Assembly: GCF_003403295.1 (NCBI RefSeq)
Contig: NZ_QUWV01000014.1
Coordinates: forward strand, 1-64,000
Direction: 5' to 3'
Source of the DNA: Komagataeibacter melaceti
GTDB taxonomy: Bacteria > Pseudomonadota > Alphaproteobacteria > Acetobacterales > Acetobacteraceae
Length of the DNA stretch: 64,000 nucleotides
Shown here: in pieces, positions 26,618 to 36,036 of the stretch
How the letters are laid out: every line of letters starts with the position of its first letter
How positions within the stretch are numbered: position 1 is the stretch's first letter
Notes under the pieces: model-generated
What the model saw: only the letters and a program-made list of their open reading frames with translations
Databases searched by the model: none
Told to the model about the DNA's origin: nothing
Made by a program: the position numbers and the translations under genes

Positions 26618-28501
26618 TCATGGCTGGATGTGTGCAATCACCTTCAGCGCACCCGCAAGGCGCGTGGTTTCCGGGGTGGTCCCGTCCTGCCAGGCGGGGT
26701 CACGCAGTATGACGCGGGCCATGGCCTGCGTGCTGGCGTCATGGTTTTTCCATGCCCGCAGGAAGACCCGCAGCCTGCGTTCCAGCCAGTCGGGCAGGGT
26801 GCCGGAACGGACCATATCCCTGATGGTGATGACTTCGGTGCCCACCGTCATGGCGTTGAGCCGCATCTGGATATGCGCCAGCACGACGGAATGTGCCACG
26901 CCCTGCGCGTTGCGGACGGAGCGGACCATGCTCTCAGCATTTTCCAGCAGCCACTGATAGGCGGAAAGCGGATTGCGCGGGTCGGCCAGCGCCGCAAGCC
27001 GCCGCTGCGTCCAGGCTTCGGTCCGCTGGATGTGCGAATCAGGCCGGAAGGGCAGGACCAGCCGGAACGTCCACCATGCGAACAGGACCGCGCCGAGGAA
27101 GGCGGATGTCCCGTTGAAGAAGGCAACCTCGTCATAGCGCGCCTGATTGGCCGGGCCGATCAGCACGGGCAGGAACATGTTGAATGAAAAGGCATACCCC
27201 GCCGTGGCGGGCGTGCGCGCCGCCAGCCCGCCAATGGTCATGGGGATGAGCATCAGCAGTACCAGCACCTCCGGCGCGGTGATGGCGGGCATGACCAGCA
27301 GCACGAACACGGCCGCCACCACCGCGCACCACACGGCCCCCTTGAAAAAGGGGCTGGAGGCGAGGAGCGGGTTCTCCCGTGTTGCCAGCAGTCCGTACAC
27401 AAGGGAGACGAACGATACGAACGCCGCCCCGGCGGGCCAGCCCGTTACCTCCCAAAACAGCCATGCGGCCAGGATGCCGGCGGCGGCGCGGATGCCATTT
27501 TCCGCCGCCTCCACCGCCAGCCTGCGCGAACGCAGGGCAAAGCGGAAGCGGTCCCCCGCCACGGGTGTCTCGCAGGCAAGGATATGGTTTTGTGCCGCCG
27601 CAAGGTCGGATGCGATGGCGGCATGCACGCTTTCCTGCGCCATCGTGCCCGTAATCGCCAGTGCGCGTGAACGCGCCACCGCCATCATCAGGTCCGCCAG
27701 CGCCGCACGGGCATGGTCCGCGACCCGGCGGGCCTGCGGGCCCATTTCCAGCGTGTCGTATTCCACGCGCCCGTTCGCGCCCACCAGTTCACCCAGCAGC
27801 CGTTCCTGCGCCCCCATGTCAAGCCGCCCGGCCGCCAGCGGCCCCATGCTGGCCGAAACCGCGCCCCATACCGTATTGAGCCGGCCGAGCAGGCGGGTGC
27901 GCGCCTGTTCGTGCAGGGCGGGGATAAACAGCGCCGCCAGCGTTGCCTCGCACACGATGCCCAGCACGATATAGGACCCGCGTGAGACGGCGATGTTGAA
28001 TACGTCATCCGGGGCGATGATCGCGCCCGTGGCCACGATGGCGGAGGTAAAGCTTGTGACCAGCAGGCCGTAGGAACGGTAGCCGTCAAAAAAAGTGGCG
28101 CAGCCGCAGCACAGCCCGATCCACAGCGCCAGCCCCGCAAAGAACAGCCCCGGCGCCTGCGGGAAGGCCGCGATCAGCGCGACCGCCGCCGCGCAGCCGA
28201 TCAGGGTACCCGCGATGCGCCACCGCGCCTTGGACAGGGATTCGCCGCGTGATGACTGCGCCACCACCCATACCGTCAGCGGCGCCCATTGCGGGCTGTC
28301 CAGTTCCATCCACATCGCGATCAGGAGCGAAAGCGCTGCTGCAAGTGACGTGCGGACGGCAAACATCACATCCGCCGTGGAGGGGGCAAGCAGCCAGCGC
28401 AGTTTCACCCGCCACCGGGCCACGAGCTCATGGCCGGGACCGGACAGGGCGTACAGCAGTGTCCGCGCCGGGGCTGCGGCGGCATTGGTCTCGGCATTCA
28501 T
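26618..28501 (-). CDS. FUSC family transporter (aromatic-acid-efflux type)
   Basis: A 627-residue inner-membrane protein of the FUSC/YccS/AaeB family. Two clusters of membrane helices (about 45-195 and 335-470) each begin with a conserved unit: DVMFAVRTSLAAALSLLIA with SPQWAPLTVWVVAQ in the first, and AENGIRAAAGILAAWLFWEV with GAAFVSFVSLVYGLLATREN in the second. Between and after them lie helical cytoplasmic regions. AaeB exports hydroxybenzoates in E. coli; the substrate here is unknown. No AaeA-like adaptor is adjacent, and it converges on SulP. Confidence 0.85.
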   Translation of the reverse strand: MNAETNAAAAPARTLLYALSGPGHELVARWRVKLRWLLAPSTADVMFAVRTSLAAALSLLIAMWMELDSPQWAPLTVWVVAQSSRGESLSKARWRIAGTLIGCAAAVALIAAFPQAPGLFFAGLALWIGLCCGCATFFDGYRSYGLLVTSFTSAIVATGAIIAPDDVFNIAVSRGSYIVLGIVCEATLAALFIPALHEQARTRLLGRLNTVWGAVSASMGPLAAGRLDMGAQERLLGELVGANGRVEYDTLEMGPQARRVADHARAALADLMMAVARSRALAITGTMAQESVHAAIASDLAAAQNHILACETPVAGDRFRFALRSRRLAVEAAENGIRAAAGILAAWLFWEVTGWPAGAAFVSFVSLVYGLLATRENPLLASSPFFKGAVWCAVVAAVFVLLVMPAITAPEVLVLLMLIPMTIGGLAARTPATAGYAFSFNMFLPVLIGPANQARYDEVAFFNGTSAFLGAVLFAWWTFRLVLPFRPDSHIQRTEAWTQRRLAALADPRNPLSAYQWLLENAESMVRSVRNAQGVAHSVVLAHIQMRLNAMTVGTEVITIRDMVRSGTLPDWLERRLRVFLRAWKNHDASTQAMARVILRDPAWQDGTTPETTRLAGALKVIAHIQP

Positions 28502-28708
28502 GGCGGCACCCTCCCGGTCAGGAAAAGTGCAGGCTGCGAGAATGGGTTGCCTACGTCCAAGTCTTTATGATGATCTTGTCATAAGCAGAAGTTATGATGC
28601 AGATGACAACCTGCCGCGCCAGCATGGCAGGCGCTACGTGTGGGCACTGGTTTTCCGGCTTTTGAACCCATAATGGCGGGGAAGATCATTGATCAGGGGC
28701 AAAAGCAG

Positions 28709-29647
28709 ATGAAGACGGCCTTTCTTTCCTCTGGCATGGCGCTGGCCTTTGCGGCGTTTTCCTCGTTTTCGATCAGCGATGCGTATTCCAAACTGCTCGC
28801 GGGCCAGCTTGATCCCTTTGAGGTCGCCTTCTCCGGTGGTGTGTTCGGCTTCCTGATCATTCCCTTCATCCGCCGTCCCTCGGAATCCTATGCGGACATC
28901 TTCTCGCCCCGCCAGCCGGTCATGTGGCTGGTGCGGGCGGTGTCCATATTCGCCGCGACTGCCGCCAGCGTCGAGGCCTTCATGCTGCTGCCCATGCCCG
29001 AGGCGCTTTCGCTCATGTTCCTCATGCCGCTGTTCGTGACCATCCTTTCGGTCATCCTGCTGCATGAAAAGGTATCGGGCTGGGCGTGGCTTGCGGTCAT
29101 CCTTGGCTTTGTGGGGGTGCTGATCGTGCTGCGCCCCGGAGTGCGCGCGCTTCATTTCGGGCATCTGTGCGCCCTGATCGCGGCGGTGGCCAACGCGGTT
29201 GGTGTGATCGCCTACCGGCTGGCGGGATCGAACACGCCCCGGCTTTCCCTGTTCGGTTCCAGCCTGTTCGGCCCGCTGGTGGGGGATGGCGCGCTCATGC
29301 TGGCCCATGCCCACTGGCCGCACGGGGCCAGGACGTGGCTGTTCCTGTTCGGTTATGGCTTTCTGGCGGCGCTGGGCCAGCTTTTCATGATGATGGCGAC
29401 CGCGCGCGCGCCTGCCAACCGTGTGGCCCTGCCGCAGTACAGCCAGATGCTGTGGGCCGTGGCGTTCAGCTATTTCCTGTTCCACCAGCCGCTTGATGGC
29501 TGGACGTTCGTGGGGATTACCGTCGTGACCTGCTCGGGCATGCTGAACTGGGTGCGCCAGCGCATCCGCTACGAACGCATGGCCATGAAGGAACGGCGGG
29601 CCGCGAAACTGCGCGCCCGCACGCTGCCGGGGTCCACCAGGGGTTAG
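28709..29647 (+). CDS. EamA-type DMT transporter
   Basis: A 312-residue protein with ten predicted helices arranged as two EamA repeats (about 1-145 and 155-290). The ATG at 28709 is chosen because AGGGGC lies upstream and the first helix begins a few residues later; earlier in-frame starts lack a ribosome-binding site. Typical features are LMPLFVTILSVILLHEKVSGW at the end of repeat one and the basic C-terminal tail (RQRIRYERMAMKERRAAKLR). These exporters move amino acids, nucleosides or other metabolites; the substrate cannot be told. Confidence 0.85.
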   Translation: MKTAFLSSGMALAFAAFSSFSISDAYSKLLAGQLDPFEVAFSGGVFGFLIIPFIRRPSESYADIFSPRQPVMWLVRAVSIFAATAASVEAFMLLPMPEALSLMFLMPLFVTILSVILLHEKVSGWAWLAVILGFVGVLIVLRPGVRALHFGHLCALIAAVANAVGVIAYRLAGSNTPRLSLFGSSLFGPLVGDGALMLAHAHWPHGARTWLFLFGYGFLAALGQLFMMMATARAPANRVALPQYSQMLWAVAFSYFLFHQPLDGWTFVGITVVTCSGMLNWVRQRIRYERMAMKERRAAKLRARTLPGSTRG

Positions 29648-29702
29648 GGCCTGTCAGCTTTAAAATGATGGCACGGCCTGCATGGCCGTTTGTGGGGAAC
29701 GT

Positions 29703-29730
29703 GATGCCGCCTGCCTTTTCTGGCGGCATC
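29703..29730. terminator. Hairpin between convergent EamA and DUF1501 genes
   Basis: GATGCCGCC-N10-GGCGGCATC, perfect 9-bp arms. The stem resembles the left palindrome of the composite repeat family but lacks its flanks. It is placed to terminate both convergent genes. Confidence 0.5.
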
Positions 29731-29753
29731 AGGGCAGTGCGAAATGGCGGGCG

Positions 29754-30971
29754 TTACGCCCGGCGGAGCAGCCCGTGCAGGGGGGCAGGTGTCGCACCGG
29801 GAAAGACCGTGGCCATTTCCCGCTCCGCCAGCCCCAGATGATCACATAGCAGCCCCGCCGCGACCGTGCGCAGGTCAGTTGTTGGTGCGAGATCCCGGTT
29901 TTCAAAAAGCTGCGTGGGGCGCAGGCCCGGCCATGTGGCCATGACCCGCCCCCCGGCCACGGGGCCACCTGCGACAAAGGCGACCGTGCCCGTGCCATGG
30001 TCCGTGCCCCCCGTGCCGTTTATGCGCACGGTGCGGCCGAACTCCGTCATTGCCAGCACCACCGTGTGTGACCATGCCGGGCCAAGACTGTCACGCAGGG
30101 CAGCCACCCCCCGGTCCAGTTGTGTCAGGGGGTGGCCAAGACGCGCCACCTGCCGGGCATGCGTATCCCATCCTCCGATTTCCAGGGCTGCGATGCGCGG
30201 GCCTTTCCTGTCCGCCAGCATGCGGCCCGCGGCGGCGGATAGCACCATGAACGGGTCGGGCTTGCCGCCCTTGTGCGGTGCTGTGATGGAAGCTCGGTCT
30301 CCTTCCATCACGGCATCTGAAAATCCGCGCGCCTGCAACGCATCGCGCAGGGCGGGGCCGGTCACCGGGTCATCCGCATTGAGGGCCACGATCTGGCGAT
30401 ATAGTTCCGGATCGGGATGATGGGCGCCAGCAGGGGCGTAACTGCCGACAGACGCAGGCCCACGGAGCAGGAGCGGCACCGTCAGCCCCATGGCGAGGCC
30501 ATACCCATCCGGCCCGGCATTGCGTTGCGGCAGGCATGACACCGCGCGGTTGAGCCAGCCGCTGTCCATGCGTTCATCCGCCCCGCTTTCAAGGTAATCC
30601 TGTGCCTCGAAATGCGAGCGGCTGCGGTAATGGCCCGCCACGGCATGAATGGGCAATAACTGCCCCGCCGCATAAAGGTCGTGCATGTTCTGGAGGGCGG
30701 GATGCAGGCCATAAAAGCCGCCCAGATCCAGCAATCCGTCCTGTGCCCCCGGTTCGGGCAGGACAAGGGCCTGACGGCAGGTGGCAAGGTCGGGGTCACC
30801 ATAAGGCGTTACGGCAGCCATGCCATCCAGCGCGCCACGCAGGATGATGACAACCAGACGCGGGTCATCCGCATGCCCCGCGGGTGATGTTGCGGCAAGG
30901 GCCAGTGCTGAGCTGCCCATTACCCAGCTTGTGGCAAGGCCGAGCAGGGCCGCGCGACGACGGATGATCAT
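29754..30971 (-). CDS. DUF1501 protein, probably Tat-exported
   Basis: A 405-residue protein with an N-terminal MIIRRRAALLGLATS and hydrophobic stretch, consistent with a Tat signal. The DUF1501 pattern is clear: LVVIILRGALDGMAAVTPYGDP, FEAQDYLESGAD, and EFGRTVRINGTGGTDHGTG near the C-terminus. The family belongs to the alkaline-phosphatase-like superfamily in fold; its substrate is unknown. It starts 3 bp after the stop of the DUF1800 gene, so the two are one operon, as they usually are in Proteobacteria. The pair probably acts together in the periplasm. Confidence 0.88.
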   Translation of the reverse strand: MIIRRRAALLGLATSWVMGSSALALAATSPAGHADDPRLVVIILRGALDGMAAVTPYGDPDLATCRQALVLPEPGAQDGLLDLGGFYGLHPALQNMHDLYAAGQLLPIHAVAGHYRSRSHFEAQDYLESGADERMDSGWLNRAVSCLPQRNAGPDGYGLAMGLTVPLLLRGPASVGSYAPAGAHHPDPELYRQIVALNADDPVTGPALRDALQARGFSDAVMEGDRASITAPHKGGKPDPFMVLSAAAGRMLADRKGPRIAALEIGGWDTHARQVARLGHPLTQLDRGVAALRDSLGPAWSHTVVLAMTEFGRTVRINGTGGTDHGTGTVAFVAGGPVAGGRVMATWPGLRPTQLFENRDLAPTTDLRTVAAGLLCDHLGLAEREMATVFPGATPAPLHGLLRRA

Positions 30972-30974
30972 GAC

Positions 30975-32282
30975 TTAACGTCTCTGGAATTCAGGGGATG
31001 AGAACAGGAGCGCCAGTGCATCCTGTCGGGAGCCTGCGCGTTGCATGGCGGTCATGGTCGGCTGGCGCAGCGCGGGCCCAAGCACGGCATGGGCGATATC
31101 GAGCGGATCGCCGCTGCCCTGATAGGCCGCCATCCGCCATGACCAGTCGGTCCGGGCCAGCATGTCCGCCGGGGCGACCCAATCGGCTGCCCGGTCCCCC
31201 CATCCATTGGGCAGCGGTGCCGTCCATAACGGCTGGCCCAGCGTGGCAAAGCCCGTAAACAGCATATAGGCGGGCGAATGTGGGTCATCAGGTCGGCTGG
31301 GCGTGTCCCCCATTGACAGGGCGCGCATGACAGCCGTGGCATAATCCATCGGTGAACGGAATTTCCCGGCCCCCGATGTCGCCCCGGCAAGGGTGGACAG
31401 TGCGAGCGCCGCCTCTGCCAGATCACCATCCGTATCGTGCAGCACGCGGTTGATATGCATGATGTCCTGCTCATCCGGTGTGTCGGCAATGAAATGCGTC
31501 ACCATGCGGGTGGCGATATGGCGGTACGTGGCCGGATGCGTGCCCAGAAAATGCAGCGCCTGCAGGCCACCTTCCTGCCCCTCGGCAAAGCGGCGGCCCA
31601 TCAGGACCTTCTCGCCGGGTTCATGCGCGTTGGCGCGGAATGTAAAACCGGGGTGGTCGCTTTTCATATCCACTCCCCAGCCTGTAAGGATGGCGGCGAA
31701 CGCCGTTACGTCGGCCTGCGTGTAGCCCCCGCGCGGCGAGAGGGTATGAAGTTCAAGACATTCGCGTGCCAGATTCTCGTTCAGGCCCCGGTGTCCCTTC
31801 CGCCCGGCAGGACTGTCAGGCCCGATGGATGAGGCATTATCAAGGTACATCAGCATGGCCGGATGCTGCATGACGGCATTCAGCATATCGACAAAGCGCC
31901 CGGTCACATGCGGGCGTATGGCCTCACGCATGTAGGCGCCAATGATCCCGCGCGTGCCGCCCTGCCGCAGGCTTACGGTAAAATGGTTGAACCAGAACCA
32001 GGCCAGACGCTCACGAAAGGGTTGCGGGGTCACGAGCAGGTTGTTCATCTGGGCCGTGACCTCGGCCAGGAAGATTGGCTTGACCAGCGGGTCGCCCTGC
32101 ACCTTGTTCATGCGCTGCGTGTGCAGCGCGATCAGGCCATCGGCGGTGGTGCCCACATTGGTAAAGCGGGCGGCATCAGGCTCACGTATCTGGCGCGCCA
32201 GCCAGTCACGCGGCAGGTCCCGTGTCGTTTCGTTTCCCCTTACCCCCCAGCCGAATCTGTTCATGGTTTCCACGGATTGCAT
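30975..32282 (-). CDS. DUF1800 protein
   Basis: A 435-residue protein starting MQSVETMNRFGWGVRGNE, with CAGGAA before the ATG. DUF1800 marks are RLAWFWFNHFTVSL, ECLELHTLSPRGGYTQADV, and LMGRRFAEGQEGGLQALHFLG followed by MVTHFIADTPDEQD. No signal peptide is visible, which is odd for a partner of an exported DUF1501 protein; co-export is one explanation. The function is unknown. It is the first gene of a two-gene leftward operon. Confidence 0.86.
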   Translation of the reverse strand: MQSVETMNRFGWGVRGNETTRDLPRDWLARQIREPDAARFTNVGTTADGLIALHTQRMNKVQGDPLVKPIFLAEVTAQMNNLLVTPQPFRERLAWFWFNHFTVSLRQGGTRGIIGAYMREAIRPHVTGRFVDMLNAVMQHPAMLMYLDNASSIGPDSPAGRKGHRGLNENLARECLELHTLSPRGGYTQADVTAFAAILTGWGVDMKSDHPGFTFRANAHEPGEKVLMGRRFAEGQEGGLQALHFLGTHPATYRHIATRMVTHFIADTPDEQDIMHINRVLHDTDGDLAEAALALSTLAGATSGAGKFRSPMDYATAVMRALSMGDTPSRPDDPHSPAYMLFTGFATLGQPLWTAPLPNGWGDRAADWVAPADMLARTDWSWRMAAYQGSGDPLDIAHAVLGPALRQPTMTAMQRAGSRQDALALLFSSPEFQRR

Positions 32283-32553
32283 GAAATTCCTGACCCGATG
32301 ATGGAAAAGAAAAGCCCGATCCTGTTACGCAACAGGGACTGGCGGCCTGTGTAAATATTCTGCCGCTGGTGCGCATAGCACCCCATTATGTCGCGTTTTG
32401 TGGAATATTTATGAAGTTTACATCATGCTGTGTAATGTATGCCGGGTCCGCTGCTGGAGTGATCGCGCAGCTACCACAATGCTGACATTTGTATCTGTCT
32501 TGAGAACCCGTGGGCAGGGCTGAAAGTAATTGCGGTTTTCCTTTCTGCCATAG

Positions 32554-32591
32554 CAGACTACCCCAAGGCCTGATGGCCTTGGGGTGGTCTG
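32554..32591. terminator. Long GC-rich hairpin
   Basis: 17-bp arms (32554-32570 and 32575-32591) around a TGAT loop pair with one G-T mismatch. It lies about 140 bp beyond the SDR stop, in the direction of SDR transcription, and could be a back-up terminator. A + strand TTT follows it. The stem is unusually long and strong for a simple terminator. Confidence 0.45.
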
Positions 32592-32620
32592 TTTGGGACT
32601 GTCTGAAAGGGGAGGCAGGG

Positions 32621-32705
32621 GCAGTTTCTGGTGCCGACTATTTTCAGGAATGCGGCGGTATCTGAAGCTTTTTGGAAAAAGCTTCACCAAAAAACCTTTT
32701 TCTGT
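32621..32705 (-). repeat. Composite palindromic repeat, copy R2 (3' of the SDR gene)
   Basis: Contains a near-perfect palindrome TGAAGCTTTTT-GG-AAAAAGCTTCA (32663-32686) and a distal part shared with R3 (TTTCTGGTGC, TTTTCAGGAATG). Read on the minus strand, it begins about 27 bp after the SDR stop in the same orientation as that gene. Confidence 0.6.
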
Positions 32706-32732
32706 TTGCCGGGATTTTTTTTGGGCGGCTGT

Positions 32733-33494
32733 TTACAGCTTCATCCCGCCTGAAGCCTCGATGCGCTGGGCATTGATCCAGCCGGTATCGGGGCCAAGCA
32801 GCGCGGCGACCACCCCGCCAATATCATCCGGTCGGCCCGCACGGCCCAGTGCCGTGACGGAGGCGATATAGCCATTCACCTCCTTGTTGTCGCGCACCGC
32901 GCCGCCGCCAAAATCGGTCTCGATCGCACCGGGGGCCAGCGTGTTGACCGTAATGCCACGGGCCGCGAGTTCCACGGCCTGATAGCGTGTCAGCACCTCG
33001 ATCGCGCCCTTTACCGAAGCATAGGCCGCATATCCCGGCAGGCAGAAGCGCGTCAGTCCCGTGGAGATGTTCAGGATACGCCCGCCATCGACCATGCGGG
33101 GCACGAGTTTCTGGGTCAGGAAAAAGGTGCCCTTCAGGTGGATGTTGACCAGTGTGTCAAACTGCTCCTCCGTCGTTTCCATAAGCGGGGCATGGATGCC
33201 GACGCCAGCATTGTTGACCAGGAAATTGAAGCCCTCGGCCTTCCACTCCTTCAGGACGGTGGCGAGGTTTGTGGCAAAGCCGTCAAATGTCGCGACCTTG
33301 GCCACATCGAGCTGGAGCGCATGAGCCCGGCGGCCCATCTGCTTGAGTTCCTGCTCCACGGCGCGCGCGCCCTCAAGGTTGTTCCGGTAGGTCAGGATGA
33401 TGTCCACGCCATGGCGCGCCAGATGCCGGACCATGCTCAGCCCGAGCCCACGGTCAGCCCCGGTTACAAGTGCGATGGGTGTGTCATTGGCCAT
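32733..33494 (-). CDS. Short-chain dehydrogenase/reductase
   Basis: A 253-residue classical SDR. The cofactor loop is TGADRGLG near residues 11-18, the NNAG motif is at 94-97, and the catalytic Ser144 (NISTG), Tyr158 and Lys162 (YASVK) are all present. The sequence after beta-2 (TYRNNLEGA) suggests NADP preference. The substrate is unknown. It is divergent from a TetR-family regulator, whose likely operator lies in the shared gap, a common layout for an inducible reductase. Confidence 0.88.
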   Translation of the reverse strand: MANDTPIALVTGADRGLGLSMVRHLARHGVDIILTYRNNLEGARAVEQELKQMGRRAHALQLDVAKVATFDGFATNLATVLKEWKAEGFNFLVNNAGVGIHAPLMETTEEQFDTLVNIHLKGTFFLTQKLVPRMVDGGRILNISTGLTRFCLPGYAAYASVKGAIEVLTRYQAVELAARGITVNTLAPGAIETDFGGGAVRDNKEVNGYIASVTALGRAGRPDDIGGVVAALLGPDTGWINAQRIEASGGMKL

Positions 33495-33820
33495 TATTGT
33501 TCTCCCTTACCTTCTGGTGGGTGCAGTGTACAGGGCGATGGGGGCCGGATAATCAGGCCGGTGGCGATTACACATGTCGGGAATTGCGAACAATCCATGC
33601 CCGATATTCACCCTAACGGGCATGGAAAATATGGGTTGCCGGACCAGCGCCAGTGCGCCGGGGCGGGGCGTGTCCGGTTTCACCTTTTGTGTCATATATT
33701 GACATGATACGATCGGCCCGTACGGCTGCAGGCCGCTGCCTGGTGGGAGCCATCGTTCTCTCGCGCCTTGAATGATCCCGATGCCCTGCGGCATGATGGA
33801 TGTGGACAAGAGGAGAATGA
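33495..33820. other. 326-bp divergent promoter region (SDR / TetR)
   Basis: It separates the leftward SDR gene from the rightward TetR regulator. It contains the dyad at 33690-33704 and no convincing small gene. The regulator is preceded by AGGAG at about 33810. Confidence 0.4.
33690..33704. promoter_or_regulatory. Candidate TetR-type operator
   Basis: TGTCA-TATAT-TGACA, perfect 5-bp arms, between the SDR gene and its divergent TetR regulator. The half that reads TTGACA could also be a -35 element, so repressor binding would block the promoter. Inferred from symmetry and context. Confidence 0.4.
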
Positions 33821-34468
33821 ATGAAGCCCGCCACCACCACCGAGCCCCCCCGGCAGGGGCTGCGCGAACGCAAGCAGGCCCGTGTGCGGAGCATGATCAT
33901 TGCACAGGCCATGCGGCTTTTTTCCGCGCAGGGATATGACCAGACAACCGTGGATGAAGTGGCCGAGGCGGCCGAGATCTCACGCCGCACCCTGTTCCGC
34001 ATGTTCGAGACAAAGGGCGACATCGTTCTTGCCTGGACAAAAGGCATGACCCAGGCCCTGACCGAGGCGCTGGAAGCCTGCCCCAAGGGCACGCCCCCGG
34101 CAGATGCGATGATGCACGCCTTCATCTCCCTTGTGCCGCGCATCGCCGCCAACCGGCAGGATACCTATGCCTTTGTCTATCTGATCGAGAAGACGCCCTC
34201 GCTCCAGACGGTCAGCCTGCAGAAATACGGGAAATGGGAAGACTGCCTGGCGGAGGGGCTGCTCAAGCGCATAACCGAGCGCCGGAATCGCAAGAATGCG
34301 GCGCGCCTCATGGCGCGTGGCGGCATTGCCATCTTCCGTACGGCGCTGGATGAATGGATACGGCTCAAGGGGCGGCCCGCGCTGGTGCCGCTGTTGCAGA
34401 AGACCTATGCCCTGCAATCATCATTATGGACCCAGCCGGAGGCTACGCAGGCCGATAACGCGGCCTGA
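33821..34468 (+). CDS. TetR family transcriptional regulator
   Basis: A 215-residue protein with the TetR DNA-binding domain at about residues 17-75: ARVRSMIIAQAMRLFSAQG, then TTVDEVAEAAEISRRTLFRMF as helix-turn-helix. The remaining helices form the ligand-binding and dimer domain. The N-terminus (TTTEPPRQGLRERKQAR) is basic. A clear AGGAG lies before the ATG. It probably represses the divergent SDR gene and itself; an effect on the aldehyde dehydrogenase to the right is possible but less likely. Confidence 0.88.
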   Translation: MKPATTTEPPRQGLRERKQARVRSMIIAQAMRLFSAQGYDQTTVDEVAEAAEISRRTLFRMFETKGDIVLAWTKGMTQALTEALEACPKGTPPADAMMHAFISLVPRIAANRQDTYAFVYLIEKTPSLQTVSLQKYGKWEDCLAEGLLKRITERRNRKNAARLMARGGIAIFRTALDEWIRLKGRPALVPLLQKTYALQSSLWTQPEATQADNAA

Positions 34469-34524
34469 GCGGGCGCATATGGCGCGATGCCCCGCCCATG
34501 CGGGCGGGGTACCGTGCTGGTGGA

Positions 34525-36036
34525 TCAGAAGAAGCCGCGACTGTTCTCGCTATAGCTGACCAGCATGTTCTTGGTCTGCTGGTAGTGTTCCAGCACCATC
34601 TTGTGGGTCTCACGACCAATGCCGGACTTCTTGTATCCGCCAAACGCCGCATGCGCGGGATAGACGTGGTAGCAGTTGACCCACACGCGACCGGCCTCCA
34701 GCCCACGCCCGACCCGGTAGCAGGTATTGGCGTTACGGCTCCACACACCCGAGCCGAGGCCGAAGGGGGTATCGTTGGCAATGGCCAGCGCTTCTTCTTC
34801 CGTCCTGAAGGTCGTCACGGCCAGAACCGGGCCAAAGATTTCCTCCTGAAAGATGCGCATACTGTTGTCGCCCCTGAATACGGTCGGCTGCACGTAGCAT
34901 CCGTTATTCAGTTCGCTGCCCAGATCGGGGCGGCCGCCGCCAGTCAGCAGTTCAGCACCTTCGTCCCGGCCGATTTTCAGGTACGACAGGATCTTTTCCT
35001 GATGCCCGACCGAATTCTGCGCGCCCATCATGGTCTCGGGGTCAAGCGGATGACCCTGACGGATGGCTTTTACACGCGGCAGGGCGCGTTCCATGAACTT
35101 TTCATAGATTGATTCATGGATCAGTGCCCGGCTGGGGCATGAACAGATCTGGCCTTGATTGAGGGCGAACATGGTGAAGCCCTCGATCGCCTTGTCCAGA
35201 TAGGCATCATCATGGTCCATCACATCGGCAAAGAAGATGTTGGGCGACTTGCCACCCAGTTCCAGCGTAGCCGGGATCAGGTGTTCAGCCGCCGCATGGG
35301 CAATCATCTTGCCGGTCGGCGTGGAGCCGGTGAACGCGATCTTGGCGATACGGTCGCTGTTGGACAGGGCAGCACCCACATCTTTGCCAAGGCCGTTGAC
35401 GATGTTCAGCGTTCCGGGCGGGAACAGGTCACCGATCAGTTCCAACAGCACCAGCATGGATGCGGGCGTGCTTTCGGCAGGCTTCATGACCACGCAGTTA
35501 CCGGCCGCCAGTGCCGGGGCCAGCTTCCATGCCCCCATGAGCAGCGGGAAGTTCCACGGAATGATCTGCGCCACGACGCCCAGCGGCTCATGGAAATGGT
35601 AGGCGATGGTGGTGGCGTCGATCTCGCCCAGCGTGCCTTCCTGCGCGCGGATGCAGCCTGCGAAGTAACGGAAATGGTCAATGGCCAGTGGAATGTCCGC
35701 GCCCAGCGTTTCACGGATGGGCTTGCCGTTGTCCCATGTCTCGGCCCGCGCCAGCAGGTCGAGGTTCTTTTCCATGATATCCGCGGCGCGGAGCAGGATC
35801 AGCGCGCGATCAGCGGGGGCGGTATGTGCCCAGCCTGCCCTGGCCCTGTGTGCGGCATCAAGGGCCAGTTCCACATCGGCTGCGGTGGAGGCGGGCACTT
35901 CGCACAGCACGCGGCCATCCACGGGGGAAGTATTGGTCAGGTAATGACCATCGACAGGGGTGACCCACTCTCCGCCAATGTAGTTGCCATAACGGGTTTT
36001 GAACGGCGGTGGCGCCGAACGGTTATCTGGTGACAC
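34525..36036 (-). CDS. Aldehyde dehydrogenase (AldB/ExaC-like)
   Basis: A 503-residue NAD(P)-dependent enzyme. Catalytic Glu259 (LELGGKSPN) and Cys298 ([11 protein letters not shown]) are present; the CxC arrangement and the C-terminal [21 protein letters not shown] match the AldB/ExaC/AcoD acetaldehyde dehydrogenases. It would convert acetaldehyde or similar aldehydes to acids in the cytoplasm, complementing the membrane-bound enzymes of acetic acid bacteria. The start is GTG at 36036, with AAGGAA 9 bp upstream; no ATG fits. The long AT-rich upstream gap probably holds its promoter. It converges on the TetR gene. Confidence 0.9.
   Translation of the reverse strand: MSPDNRSAPPPFKTRYGNYIGGEWVTPVDGHYLTNTSPVDGRVLCEVPASTAADVELALDAAHRARAGWAHTAPADRALILLRAADIMEKNLDLLARAETWDNGKPIRETLGADIPLAIDHFRYFAGCIRAQEGTLGEIDATTIAYHFHEPLGVVAQIIPWNFPLLMGAWKLAPALAAGNCVVMKPAESTPASMLVLLELIGDLFPPGTLNIVNGLGKDVGAALSNSDRIAKIAFTGSTPTGKMIAHAAAEHLIPATLELGGKSPNIFFADVMDHDDAYLDKAIEGFTMFALNQGQICSCPSRALIHESIYEKFMERALPRVKAIRQGHPLDPETMMGAQNSVGHQEKILSYLKIGRDEGAELLTGGGRPDLGSELNNGCYVQPTVFRGDNSMRIFQEEIFGPVLAVTTFRTEEEALAIANDTPFGLGSGVWSRNANTCYRVGRGLEAGRVWVNCYHVYPAHAAFGGYKKSGIGRETHKMVLEHYQQTKNMLVSYSENSRGFF

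Larger units (their letters stand above)
32283..32732. other. 450-bp intergenic region
   Basis: The gap lies upstream of the DUF1800-DUF1501 operon and downstream of the SDR gene, both leftward. It holds an AT-rich segment (about 32300-32420) that probably contains the operon promoter, a 38-nt hairpin (32554-32591) and composite repeat R2 (32621-32705). No small gene was found. Confidence 0.4.
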
